This document shows positions 1-7,342 of a DNA stretch of 18,799 nucleotides, piece after piece (position 1 is the first letter of the stretch; every line of letters starts with the position of its first letter). The DNA lies in the NCBI GenBank assembly GCA_041859375.1, contig JBHEKP010000067.1, positions 1-18,799 on the forward strand, written 5' to 3'. The position numbers and the translations under genes are program-made. The notes beneath the pieces are model-generated. The model made no database searches. It was not told the origin of the DNA and saw only the letters and a program-made list of their open reading frames with translations. Source of the stretch: JBHEKP01 sp041859375 (GTDB lineage: Bacteria > Hydrogenedentota > Hydrogenedentia > Hydrogenedentales > CAITNO01).

Positions 1-2828
1 TTCCACAGGGTGCCCACCTCGCTGCCGTTGACGCTCACCACGGCGGTGTCATTGACCCTGCCGAGATCGAGGACCACGCCTTTCGTTTCGCCGGTCTTGA
101 AGCTGGCCCGGTAGACGGCCCCGCCGGAGAAGTATTTGACATCGTCGTTTTTGCTCTCAGTCCAGGAGGCGAGGGTCTTGAAGGTCTCCTCGCCGAAGGG
201 GAACGCCACGGTCCAGGGCCCGTCGAGGGTGGCAAGGACTTTGGGCTCCTTCGGCGCGGGGGCGGGACGTCCGTTCCCCTGGGCGGGGGTGCGGAAGAGG
301 ACAAAGACGGAGCTGTGGGCGTCGAAGTGGATGGGCACGTCCACGCGGCCGTTGGCGATGGTGTGGGGGGGCTCGCGGTCAATGCGGCCGGTCTCAGCGT
401 CCCAAAGTTCCGGAGCCCTGCCGTCCACACGGAAGGAGAGGGTCTCGTCGCGGGCGGCATCCTTCTGGTTGGAGACGAAGTAGATGTCCGTCTCGCCGTC
501 GCGGCGGTGCTTCCAGAGCATGTCCGCCGGACAGGCCAGGTCGGGCGTGAGGCCGAGTTTGGCGAAGGCGGCGTCGAGACTGTCGCCGGTCATGACGCGC
601 CCGGATCCCCAGAGTTCGCCGGCCATCTTTTTCACCTCGGCGTCGCAGGCCGGGAAATTCTCCATGCTCGGGGAGCGCTCCGGCGCGGGGCCGAAGACCG
701 CGCCGCCCGCGGCCGCCAGCTCGCCGATCTTTTTCAGGAGCGCGGGCCGCATGGTCTGGGAGGGCGGCAGCACGAGAATGCCGTAGGACACGCCGTCGGG
801 CAGGACGAAACGCCCGTCCCTCACCGCGAGGCGCGTCTCGATGACCTCGGCGTTGATGTAGTCAAAGTCATACCCCGCGGGCAGTTCGGGACGGCGCACG
901 CCCGCCATCTTGGGGGCGTCCTCGCCGATGAAGTAGGCGGCGTCGGCCACGGGCAGGCCGCGCTGAAGCAGCACGGTGCAGCGGCGCAGATAGTCCACCC
1001 ACGGCCCGGCGTGGTCATGCCACGTGTTGTGGCGGTTGAACTCCGTGCCAAACCACGCGTTGACGCCGGGGCGCTTGTCGTCCCAGGGCTGGTGGATGAC
1101 GAGGTGCAGGACAAACTGGTTGATGCCCTCGGAGAAGGCCCAGTCGCCGCGGGCCTTGAGGTCGCGGGGGGAGTTGGCGAAGGGGATGCCGCCGGTGAAT
1201 GCCTCGGCCCATACCACGTTCTTGCCGTAAATGTGCGCGCACGACGCGGCGTCGCGCAGCTCCACGCTGCCCAGGTCGCCGTTCACCCAGAATTCGCCGC
1301 TGATCTCGTCGCACTGGCCGCCGTACTGGAGGAACTCGCCGGGATAGCCCCAGTGGCCGTAGTTTTCCAGCCACATCTTGAGCCCCTGGGCGTTGCACAG
1401 ATCGCGCAGGCCGCCGACATACTCCGTCGAGACGCGGTCGGCCACGAGACGGCGCAGGTCCCACAGGAAGCGGTCGGTGCGGTCGGAGCCGCCGACCACG
1501 CGCCCGGACAGGGCGGGCAGCCAGGGCAGCGGATCGTAGCCGTAGCGCGCCTGGAAAAGTTCGGCGAAGCCGTCGGTCCAGTTCTGCGGCCCCATCTCAT
1601 AGCTGTCCGCCACGACATGCTTGAAGGACTTCCGCTCCTCCGGCGTCAGGCGGCGGAGCAGGTCGCCGATGTAGGTGTTGAAGTGGACCGCCAGCGGCGC
1701 GCGGTTCATCTTGTCCACCTCCAGCCCCGTGGCCTCCTCCGGCGAGGGGCTGTTCTTGGTGCCCGTGGGCGACATGACGGCGCGCTGGATGATCCACTCG
1801 CCCGCGGGCACGTCCCACCGCAGCGTGCCGTCGGCGTCCATCTTCGCGGAGAGGTTGAGCACGGCGTCCGGCGCAACGGCCAGACCCGCCGCGTCCGGCT
1901 CCGCCTGGGGCGGCCATGTGTAGAAGTCAAAGGGCGGCAGCGGGTCCTGGAACATCTTCAGCAGGGACTTCTCCGCGTGGGACTCCACCCGCGCGGCGGG
2001 CGACACCCGCACCTCGCCCACCTCGCAGTCCGCCGAGAAGGCAAGCCGGAAGAAGCGCGCCGTCACGGCGGGAAAGGACGCCACCACCGGCGCGAGCGGC
2101 ACGGGCCCCACGTTGACGTTGAGGTTGTGGCGATCCACGGTGAAGTTCTTCACGGGGCGGAAGTCTTTGCCGTCGTCCGACGCGAGCAGCTCCGCCGTCA
2201 CGTTCACCTCCTTCACGGGCACGATGGTCACACTGCGGGCCGTGAAGGGTTCGGAACACGCAAACTCCACCGCGCGGGCGGTGCGGGACTTCTCCGGCGC
2301 GGCCACGTCCTCGCCCTGCGGCACCGGGAATGCCAGCACGGCCACGTCCTGGAAGGGCCCCTCCGGCGCGGGCAGTTTTCCCTCGAAGCGCTGCGGTCCG
2401 GTCAGGCGCGTCTCCGGCAGGGAAACGTAGCGCATGGCCTTGTCCGGCGTCACCCACGGCCCGCCCGACTGGCTCCAGCCGGGGGAGTTGAAAAACCCGA
2501 GGTCCACACCCAGGCGGCTGCCCTCGCGGAAGGCGTGGACAACGGCGTCCCACCACCCGTCCGAAAGCGCCAGGGGCTCCGGTTTCGGGTCCAGGCCGCT
2601 CTGGCCGCTGATGATGCCGATGTAGGCCTCGCCGATGCCGAATTCCCGCATCGCCTCAAGGTCCTTCGTGAGGCCCTCCTTGGTGATGTGCCCGTCCATC
2701 CAGTACCAGTAGCAGCGCAGTTTTGTCGCATCGGGGGGATTCGCAAAAAGGTTTTCCAAATCGTCGGCGGCGGCCATGCCCGCCACCGCGAGAAGCACCA
2801 GCGTCAAGAGTGCCCGTTTGATCGTCAT
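1..2828 (-). CDS. GH106-type alpha-L-rhamnosidase-like glycosidase, secreted, C-terminus cut by window edge
   Basis: The reading frame is open from the ATG at 2828 to the left edge: 942 codons, with no stop seen in my translation. A Sec signal peptide covers residues 1-21 (hydrophobic core LLTLVLLAVAG, cleavage near AAA-DD). The mature protein opens with the GH106-style barrel start CYWYWMDG (39-46) followed by ITKEGLTKDLEAM. Acidic barrel segments are DSYEMGPQNW (about 409), WLENYGHWG (about 485) and VWAEAFTGG (about 538). At the window edge VSVNGSEVGTLWK matches the C-terminal beta-sandwich of this family. GH106 enzymes remove alpha-L-rhamnose from pectic and other polymers; this exact substrate is inferred. 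An AAGGAAA Shine-Dalgarno lies 6 bases before the ATG. It is divergent from pal. Family fairly sure, substrate not. Confidence 0.8.
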   Translation of the reverse strand, partial: MTIKRALLTLVLLAVAGMAAADDLENLFANPPDATKLRCYWYWMDGHITKEGLTKDLEAMREFGIGEAYIGIISGQSGLDPKPEPLALSDGWWDAVVHAFREGSRLGVDLGFFNSPGWSQSGGPWVTPDKAMRYVSLPETRLTGPQRFEGKLPAPEGPFQDVAVLAFPVPQGEDVAAPEKSRTARAVEFACSEPFTARSVTIVPVKEVNVTAELLASDDGKDFRPVKNFTVDRHNLNVNVGPVPLAPVVASFPAVTARFFRLAFSADCEVGEVRVSPAARVESHAEKSLLKMFQDPLPPFDFYTWPPQAEPDAAGLAVAPDAVLNLSAKMDADGTLRWDVPAGEWIIQRAVMSPTGTKNSPSPEEATGLEVDKMNRAPLAVHFNTYIGDLLRRLTPEERKSFKHVVADSYEMGPQNWTDGFAELFQARYGYDPLPWLPALSGRVVGGSDRTDRFLWDLRRLVADRVSTEYVGGLRDLCNAQGLKMWLENYGHWGYPGEFLQYGGQCDEISGEFWVNGDLGSVELRDAASCAHIYGKNVVWAEAFTGGIPFANSPRDLKARGDWAFSEGINQFVLHLVIHQPWDDKRPGVNAWFGTEFNRHNTWHDHAGPWVDYLRRCTVLLQRGLPVADAAYFIGEDAPKMAGVRRPELPAGYDFDYINAEVIETRLAVRDGRFVLPDGVSYGILVLPPSQTMRPALLKKIGELAAAGGAVFGPAPERSPSMENFPACDAEVKKMAGELWGSGRVMTGDSLDAAFAKLGLTPDLACPADMLWKHRRDGETDIYFVSNQKDAARDETLSFRVDGRAPELWDAETGRIDREPPHTIANGRVDVPIHFDAHSSVFVLFRTPAQGNGRPAPAPKEPKVLATLDGPWTVAFPFGEETFKTLASWTESKNDDVKYFSGGAVYRASFKTGETKGVVLDLGRVNDTAVVSVNGSEVGTLW

Positions 2829-2880
2829 GTGCGGTTTCCTTATTGGGGGGTTGCTGTACTGCGGCGCATGCCGGAGGAAC

Positions 2881-2910
2881 ATCGTACTGGTTTTCCGGGG
2901 CCGCAGACAA
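2881..2910 (-). promoter_or_regulatory. Possible promoter of the GH106-type gene
   Basis: On the minus strand TTGTCT (2905-2910) and TACGAT (2881-2886) are 18 bases apart, each matching the sigma70 consensus at four of six positions. The -10 lies about 50 bases upstream of the ATG. The call rests on motif matching only. Confidence 0.3.
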
Positions 2911-2963
2911 CCGGAGGGCGGGGAATAAAGCGCGCACGTGAAACCTTTTTCCATACAACGGCA

Positions 2964-2969
2964 TATATA
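2964..2969 (+). promoter_or_regulatory. Possible -10 box of pal
   Basis: TATATA sits in an AT-rich patch of an otherwise GC-rich intergenic space, about 64 bases before the pal ATG. No convincing -35 was found at 16-18 bases upstream, so the call is tentative. Confidence 0.3.
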
Positions 2970-3032
2970 GGACGGGCGGACGCATGCCGCACCACATGTT
3001 GGGTGAATGACATTGAGAAAGGACGGACAACC

Positions 3033-3578
3033 ATGACAAAAACGGGGAAATATCTGGCCCTGATGCTGTGCGCGGGCCTCGTGCTGGGAATGACGGCGGG
3101 CTGCAAGCGCAAAGCGCCGCCCCTCAACACGGCCTTCTCCGGCGGGGCCGGATCGGACACGGGCTTTGGCAGCGGCGGCGGCGGCGCAAGCGACGGCGAA
3201 CTGCCCTGGACGGATCCAAACACGCAGTGGGAGTCGGGCGAGAAGTACGGGCTGCAGACGGTCTACTTCGACTATGACAGCTCCACCCTCAACACGGACG
3301 CCATGGCGGTGCTGCGCGAGAACGCCGCGAAGATCAAGCAGGTGCCGGGCAAGATGGTGCAGGTGGCGGGGCACTGCGACGACCGGGGCACGCAGGAGTA
3401 CAACCTGGCCCTCGGCGAGCGGCGCGCGCTGGCGGTGCGCACCTACCTCATCCAGACCGGCGTGCCCGGCGAGCGCCTGCTCACCATCAGCTACGGCAAG
3501 GAGGCCCCCGCCGTGCCCGGCAGCGGCGAGGCCGCCTGGGCCAAAAACCGACGCGCCGAATTCAGCGTGGCGCGGTAG
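3033..3578 (+). CDS. pal: Pal-type peptidoglycan-associated lipoprotein (OmpA C-terminal domain)
   Basis: This 181-residue outer-membrane lipoprotein would anchor the outer membrane to peptidoglycan as part of the Tol-Pal system. The N-terminus is a lipoprotein signal with the cysteine at residue 24 (TAGC; Thr at -3 is unusual). A Gly/Ser-rich low-complexity linker follows (about 36-55), then the OmpA domain from about 70: VYFDYDSSTL (77-86), GHCDDRGT (113-120), the peptidoglycan-contact helix YNLALGERRALAV (123-135), SYGKEAPAV, and NRRAEF near the end. These blocks follow the Pal pattern more closely than generic OmpA. The ATG has AAAGGA upstream. An in-frame open extension back to base 315 is antisense to the GH106-type gene and lacks any signal, so I reject it. 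No tolQRAB or cpoB gene is adjacent, which is unusual for pal. Confidence 0.9.
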   Translation: MTKTGKYLALMLCAGLVLGMTAGCKRKAPPLNTAFSGGAGSDTGFGSGGGGASDGELPWTDPNTQWESGEKYGLQTVYFDYDSSTLNTDAMAVLRENAAKIKQVPGKMVQVAGHCDDRGTQEYNLALGERRALAVRTYLIQTGVPGERLLTISYGKEAPAVPGSGEAAWAKNRRAEFSVAR

Positions 3579-3594
3579 CCATTCCACCCGCGAC

Positions 3595-3643
3595 ACGGGC
3601 GGGTCCGTCCTCATGGCGGGCCCGCCCGTTGTGTTTCTTCTTG
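3595..3643 (+). terminator. Rho-independent terminator after pal
   Basis: A 12-bp stem pairs 3595-3606 with 3618-3629, with one G-T wobble and an 11-base loop. A T-rich run (TTGTGTTTCTTCTT) follows on the + strand. The stem starts 16 bases after the pal stop codon, so pal appears to be a single-gene transcript separate from the next gene. Confidence 0.75.
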
Positions 3644-3718
3644 ATCGCGCGCCGCCCGGCGGGGTAGATCATACAAACGGCCCCGCGGCGGGCGCGGGGG
3701 CCGGGAAAGGAGGCCGGA

Positions 3719-5098
3719 ATGGCCGCACACACCAGTTTCCGGGCCGCCGCGCTGGCGGCGCTTCTTGTTGCGCTGGCGGCGCCGGTGCGGGCGGGGGACG
3801 CGCCGGGGCTGCGGCTCGCAACCTTTGACGTGGACGCCACGCCGCCGGTTGGTGCGCACCTTGCCTACAACCCCTGCGAAAACCGGGGCGAGCTGGGGCT
3901 CCGCGCCCGGGGTGTCATCCTGACGGGCGCGGACCGGCCCGTCGTCCTGTGCGCGGTGGACTGGGTCGGCATCGGCGGCGGCGGGCATGACGCGTTCCGG
4001 CAGGCCCTCGCCGACGCGGCGGGCACCACGGCCGAACGGGTCGCCGTCCACACGGTGCACCAGCACGACGCGCCGGGCTGCGACTTCACGGCGGAACGGC
4101 TCCTGAAGGACCATGGCATCACCCCCCGGCGCTACGAGGGCGCCTTTCACCGGGAACTGCTCGCGCGCCTGGCGGACGCGGTGCGCGCCGCGACGGACAG
4201 GACCCGGCCCGTCACCCATCTAGGGATTGGCGTCGCGGAGGTGAAAGAGGTGGCGTCCAACCGGCGAATCATGGGCCCCGACGGCAAGGCGGGGCCCATG
4301 CGCGGTTCGGCCTGCAAGGACCCGGCCCTGCGCGCCGCACCCGGGGGCCTGATTGATCCGGAGCTGACCCTCGTCAGCTTCTGGGACGGCGGCGCGCCCC
4401 TGGCGGTGCTGAGCTATTACGCGGTCCATCCGCAAAGCTATTACCGGACGGGCGTGGCCAATCCGGACTTTCCAGGCATTGCGCGGTTCCTCCGGCAGCT
4501 CGCCGTGCCGGAGGCGCTGCACATCCACTTCAACGGCGCGGGCGGCAACGTGGCCGCCGGAAAATACAACGACGGCGCCCATGAAAACCGGCGCGTGCTG
4601 GCGGACCGTCTGGCGGACGCCATGCGCCGCGCCTGGGAGGCAACCCGCCGCGTCCCCGTCGGCGCGGGGGAGGTGCGCTGGACTGTGGCGCCCGTGGCCC
4701 TGCCGCCCGGCCCCCATCTGGACAAGGCGGCCCTGGAGGCGCGCATGACCTCGGAAAAAGACATGGTTGTCGTCGAGGACTGCGCGAGAAAGCTGGGTTG
4801 GCTGGAATTCTGCTCCTCAGGAAGGCGGATTGAGCTGGCCTGCCTGGCCATGGGTCCCATCCGCATCCTCCACCTGCCCGGCGAGCCCTTCGTCGAGTAC
4901 CAGCTCGCCGCAAAGGCGGCGGCGCGCCCCGGCATCCTCGCCGCCGTGGCCGGATACGGCGACTACGCCCCCGGTTACATCGGCACCGCCGCCGCCTACG
5001 GGGAAGGCGGATACGAGACCGAGCCCCGTTCCAGCAACGTCGCGCCGGAGGTGGAGGCCGCGCTCATGGGGGGCATCAAAAAACTTCTCGCGGAATGA
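3719..5098 (+). CDS. Secreted neutral/alkaline ceramidase-like hydrolase (N-terminal domain only)
   Basis: The 459-residue product starts with a Sec signal peptide (hydrophobic 9-21, likely cleavage after PVRA, residue 25). It then resembles the catalytic domain of neutral/alkaline non-lysosomal ceramidases (PF04734): FDVDATPPVGAHL (36-48), a zinc-type HTVHQHDAPGCD (111-122), YYAVHPQSYY with His237, HFNGAGGNVAAGKYND (270-285), LPGEPFVEYQL and a C-terminal GYGDYAPGY. Full ceramidases are much longer and have an extra C-terminal beta domain, absent here. Such short relatives are common in environmental bacteria, and amide hydrolysis of ceramide has not been shown for them as far as I know. A strong AAAGGAGG at 3706-3713 fixes the ATG. 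It stands alone between the pal terminator and the convergent asd gene. Confidence 0.75.
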   Translation: MAAHTSFRAAALAALLVALAAPVRAGDAPGLRLATFDVDATPPVGAHLAYNPCENRGELGLRARGVILTGADRPVVLCAVDWVGIGGGGHDAFRQALADAAGTTAERVAVHTVHQHDAPGCDFTAERLLKDHGITPRRYEGAFHRELLARLADAVRAATDRTRPVTHLGIGVAEVKEVASNRRIMGPDGKAGPMRGSACKDPALRAAPGGLIDPELTLVSFWDGGAPLAVLSYYAVHPQSYYRTGVANPDFPGIARFLRQLAVPEALHIHFNGAGGNVAAGKYNDGAHENRRVLADRLADAMRRAWEATRRVPVGAGEVRWTVAPVALPPGPHLDKAALEARMTSEKDMVVVEDCARKLGWLEFCSSGRRIELACLAMGPIRILHLPGEPFVEYQLAAKAAARPGILAAVAGYGDYAPGYIGTAAAYGEGGYETEPRSSNVAPEVEAALMGGIKKLLAE

Positions 5099-5120
5099 CC
5101 GGCAGGTCCCGTCCATAAAC

Positions 5121-5159
5121 AAAAAAACGCGGCCGGAAACCTGCTGGTTCCCGGCCGCG
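5121..5159 (-). terminator. Rho-independent terminator of asd
   Basis: A nearly perfect hairpin pairs 5128-5141 with 5146-5159: 13 pairs, one A-C mismatch and a TGCT loop. On the minus strand it is followed by seven T residues (A5121-5127 on +), so it ends asd transcription. On the + strand the stem may also slow transcripts leaving the ceramidase-like gene, but no T-run follows there. Confidence 0.85.
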
Positions 5160-5175
5160 CGAGGCTGTGGCTGAA

Positions 5176-6180
5176 TTACAGGATTTCGGCGATCTGCACG
5201 GCGTTGGAGGCGGCTCCCTTCAGCAGGTTGTCCGCCACGACCCACATCTCCAGCGCGCTGGGGTGGGACACGTCCTCGCGGATGCGGCCGACGAAGGTTT
5301 CATACCTGCCCGTGGCGTTGACGGCCAGCGGATACAACTGCGCGGCGGGATCGTCCTGCACGACGACGCCGGGGGCCTTTGCCAGCAGGGCGCGCGCCTC
5401 GGCGGCGCTGAGCTTCTTTTCCGTTTCCACGTTCACCGACTCGCTGTGGCCGTTGAACACGGGCACGCGCACGGTGGTGGCCGTGACCATCACGCTCTGG
5501 TCGCCGAGAATTTTCTTGGTCTCGTTGACCATCTTCATCTCCTCGCTGGTGTAGCCGTTGCCCGTGAAGGCGTCACTCTGCGGGATCTGGGGGATCACAT
5601 TGAAGGCGATCTGGTGCGGGAACACCTTCGACGGATAGGCCTCGTCGTTCACCAGCGCGCGGGTCTGCTCGCGCAGCTCGCCGATGGCCGCGATGCCCGC
5701 GCCGGAAACGGCCTGGTAGGTGGCCACGACAACGCGCTTGATTTTCGCCGCGTCGTGCAGGGGCTTCAGCACCACCACCATCTGGATGGTGGAGCAGTTC
5801 GGGTTGGCGATGATGCCCTTGTGCCATTTCAGGTCGCCGGGGTTCACCTCGGGCACCACGAGCGGCACCTCCGGGTCCATGCGCCACGCGCTGGAGTTGT
5901 CAATCACCACGCAGCCGGCCTTCGCCGCCGCGGGCGCGAATTTCTTGCTCGTGCCGCCGCCCGCGCTGAACAGCGCCACGTCGACGCCCGCGAAGGAGTC
6001 CTCGCACAGCACCTCGACGGGAATCTCCTCGCCCTTGAACTTCAAAGTTCGGCCCTTGGAGCGCTCCGACGCAAGCAGTTTGATGGATTTCACCGGATAA
6101 TTCCGGTCTTCCAGCACCCGCAACATTTCCCGGCCGACCACACCCGTGGCCCCGGCCACCGCAACAACCTTGCCGCTCAT
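5176..6180 (-). CDS. asd: Aspartate-semialdehyde dehydrogenase
   Basis: This cytoplasmic NADP-dependent enzyme reduces L-aspartyl-4-phosphate to aspartate semialdehyde, the branch point to lysine/diaminopimelate, threonine and methionine. The 334-residue length is typical. The dinucleotide-binding GATGVVG is at 10-16, FSAGGGTSKK at 71-80, the active-site NPNCST with Cys129 at 127-131, YQAVSGAGI at 155-163, and RVPVFNGHSESV with Arg238 and His245 near the second catalytic site. I chose the ATG at 6180 because AAAGGAG precedes it and the GATG motif then falls at the usual place; the longer frame from 6249 adds 23 non-homologous residues. It is a single-gene unit with its own promoter and terminator; no other lysine or threonine gene is nearby. 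Confidence 0.96.
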   Translation of the reverse strand: MSGKVVAVAGATGVVGREMLRVLEDRNYPVKSIKLLASERSKGRTLKFKGEEIPVEVLCEDSFAGVDVALFSAGGGTSKKFAPAAAKAGCVVIDNSSAWRMDPEVPLVVPEVNPGDLKWHKGIIANPNCSTIQMVVVLKPLHDAAKIKRVVVATYQAVSGAGIAAIGELREQTRALVNDEAYPSKVFPHQIAFNVIPQIPQSDAFTGNGYTSEEMKMVNETKKILGDQSVMVTATTVRVPVFNGHSESVNVETEKKLSAAEARALLAKAPGVVVQDDPAAQLYPLAVNATGRYETFVGRIREDVSHPSALEMWVVADNLLKGAASNAVQIAEIL

Positions 6181-6290
6181 CTTGGCGCTCCTTTGATTTG
6201 GCGGACACTTGGGCGGCATGCACCAATCCCCCTGCGCTCTCCGCGCCACGTCCGGGGGAATTGCATCAGAACCGCCGTAAAATGGCGCGT

Positions 6291-6320
6291 ATTATACCGC
6301 GCATCCGGACAAAATGTCAC
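6291..6320 (-). promoter_or_regulatory. Sigma70-type promoter of asd
   Basis: On the minus strand GTGACA (6315-6320, five of six consensus bases) and a perfect TATAAT (6291-6296) are separated by 18 bases. Transcription would start near 6284 and leave a leader of about 104 bases before the asd ATG. Confidence 0.65.
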
Positions 6321-6334
6321 CTTTTACACCCGCA

Positions 6335-6368
6335 CCGGAAAAGAAAACCGGAACCAGGGTTCCGGTTT
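6335..6368 (-). terminator. Minus-strand terminator between the repeat array and asd
   Basis: A perfect 10-bp stem (6345-6354 with 6359-6368, loop CAGG) is followed on the minus strand by TTCTTTT. It lies upstream of the asd promoter and about 180 bases downstream, in minus orientation, of the repeat array. There is no recognisable minus-strand gene just before it. It would stop transcripts that come through the GxxExxY gene and the array, keeping them out of asd. Confidence 0.65.
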
Positions 6369-6539
6369 CGCGCGGCAGGCACGAGAATTACGAAAAGTCT
6401 GTGAAACGTATGCGGCAGTTATGCCTTAACGCCACCGTCGCGCCTCAACCAACAGGGCTTCTGTCACTCTTGGGCTTCGCGGAGAAGCCTCCCGGCAACT
6501 GATTCGTCTTCTTGTTTCGGAAATATGGACATTGTCTCA
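6369..6539. other. Intergenic stretch with no recognised gene
   Basis: I see no coding region with a plausible ribosome-binding site or family motif on either strand. The only structure noted is a short imperfect hairpin around GGCTTC...GAAGCC near 6472-6490. Toward the right end it becomes AT-richer and runs into the first repeat unit through a near-copy (TTTTTCT) of the array's 7-base spacer. Confidence 0.5.
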
Positions 6540-6546
6540 TTTTTCT

Positions 6547-6673
6547 TTGACAGGATAACGGGATTTACAGGATTGGCTTAAAACACGGGCCGTTCATCTG
6601 ACCCCGACGGTCTCCCTTACAGGTTCCTCTTGATCCATCCTGTTCATCCTGTTCATCCTGTTATCCCGTCCAA
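6547..6673. repeat. Array unit 1 (127 bp), short TIR-bounded element
   Basis: The left end TTGACAGGATAACGGGAT and the reverse complement of the right end, TTGGACGGGATAACAGGAT, are near-identical, so the unit has terminal inverted repeats of about 18 bases. Between them lies sequence resembling the 3' end of the GxxExxY gene (for example GGCTTAAAAC, shared exactly) followed by three CATCCTGTT nonamers. One extra nonamer accounts for its 9-bp greater length than units 2 and 3. Confidence 0.85.
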
Positions 6674-6680
6674 TTCTTCT

Positions 6681-6798
6681 TTGACAGGATAACGGGATTT
6701 ACAGGATTGGTTTGACACACGGGCCGTTCATCTGACCCCGACGGTCCTACTTACAGATCCCTCACGACCCATCCTGTTCATCCTGTTATCCCGTCCAA
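6681..6798. repeat. Array unit 2 (118 bp)
   Basis: It has the same ends as unit 1 and is separated from it by the 7-base spacer TTCTTCT (6674-6680). It has two CATCCTGTT nonamers. By eye it differs from unit 3 at about nine of 118 positions, all substitutions. Confidence 0.85.
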
Positions 6799-6805
6799 TT
6801 CTTCT

Positions 6806-6923
6806 TTGACAGGATAACGGGATTGACGGGATTGGTTTAACGCACGGGCCGCTCATCTGACCCCGACGGTCCTACTTACAGATCCCTCGCAACCTATCCT
6901 GCTCATCCTGTTATCCCGTCCAA
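6806..6923. repeat. Array unit 3 (118 bp)
   Basis: It is flanked on both sides by the same 7-base spacer TTCTTCT (6799-6805 and 6924-6930). The first nonamer has decayed to TATCCTGCT. It directly adjoins the long unit that contains the GxxExxY gene. Confidence 0.85.
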
Positions 6924-6947
6924 TTCTTCTTTGACAAAATGGCGGGG

Positions 6948-7328
6948 CTAACGGAATTGGCTTAAAACGCGAACCTTTCTCTTGACCTCGACCCTCTCTT
7001 CACCGAAGTTGATGAGCAACCCGAGGGGCTTCCCGGTTATCACAAGGTAGTTAACCAACTGCGCCTCGTGGATATGATTGAGCCGCCGGATGGACTTGAG
7101 TTCGACAATCAACGCGTCCTCAACCACAATATCGGCGATGAAATCGCCAACAACGATTCCTTCATACTCTGCCTTGACGGGCTGTTGCGAGACCGCCCGC
7201 AAACCGTTCCTCTCAAGCTCAATCATCATGCACTTTTCATAAACGGATTCGAGAAATCCGAAGCCCATGTGGTTGTAAACGCGGAACGCGCAACCGATGA
7301 TTTTCTCCGTCAGTTCTTCGAATTCCAT
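6948..7328 (-). CDS. GxxExxY family protein (PDDEXK-like nuclease fold)
   Basis: The 126-residue protein carries the name-giving motif at Gly24-Glu27-Tyr30 (GFLESVY), after an N-terminal helix ending VYNHMGFG. A restriction-nuclease-like core follows, GDFIADIVVE...VELKS, with Asp66, Glu76 and Lys78 in a D-x9-ExK arrangement. Next come AQLVNYL (89-95) and the strand GLLINFG. This fits the PDDEXK_3/GxxExxY family, whose cellular role is not established to my knowledge; nuclease activity is inferred from the residues. The gene fills one long unit of a tandem repeat array: its start codon lies in the right-end repeat and its last codons in the left-end repeat. Its GC content is lower than that of neighbouring genes. 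It lies 91 bases downstream of the cyclase gene on the same strand. Confidence 0.85.
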   Translation of the reverse strand: MEFEELTEKIIGCAFRVYNHMGFGFLESVYEKCMMIELERNGLRAVSQQPVKAEYEGIVVGDFIADIVVEDALIVELKSIRRLNHIHEAQLVNYLVITGKPLGLLINFGEERVEVKRKVRVLSQFR

Positions 7329-7342
7329 CCTGTTAATCCTGT
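7326..7342 (-). promoter_or_regulatory. Ribosome-binding site and start codon supplied by ACAGGAT repeats
   Basis: On the minus strand two consecutive CAGGAT repeats precede the coding region. The first provides AGGA (7337-7340) as Shine-Dalgarno, and the second provides the ATG (7326-7328) within CAGGATG. The spacing is 8 bases, so the tandem repeat itself creates the translation start. Confidence 0.6.

Noticed and set aside
315..3032. Long + strand open frame running in phase into pal
   Set aside because: It is antisense to a well-supported GH106-type gene, its translation is His/Gly/Val/Arg-rich with no domain or signal, and pal has its own ATG, ribosome-binding site and lipoprotein signal at 3033.
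6181..6284. Lysine riboswitch or other structured leader upstream of asd
   Set aside because: The predicted leader is only about 104 bases, shorter than a lysine riboswitch, and I could not see the conserved core.
6314..6502. 62-residue + strand frame
   Set aside because: It begins inside the asd -35 region, runs through a minus-strand terminator, and has no ribosome-binding site or family resemblance.
6547..6923. CRISPR array
   Set aside because: The units exceed 110 bp, the spacers are an identical 7-mer rather than unique sequences, and no cas gene is present.
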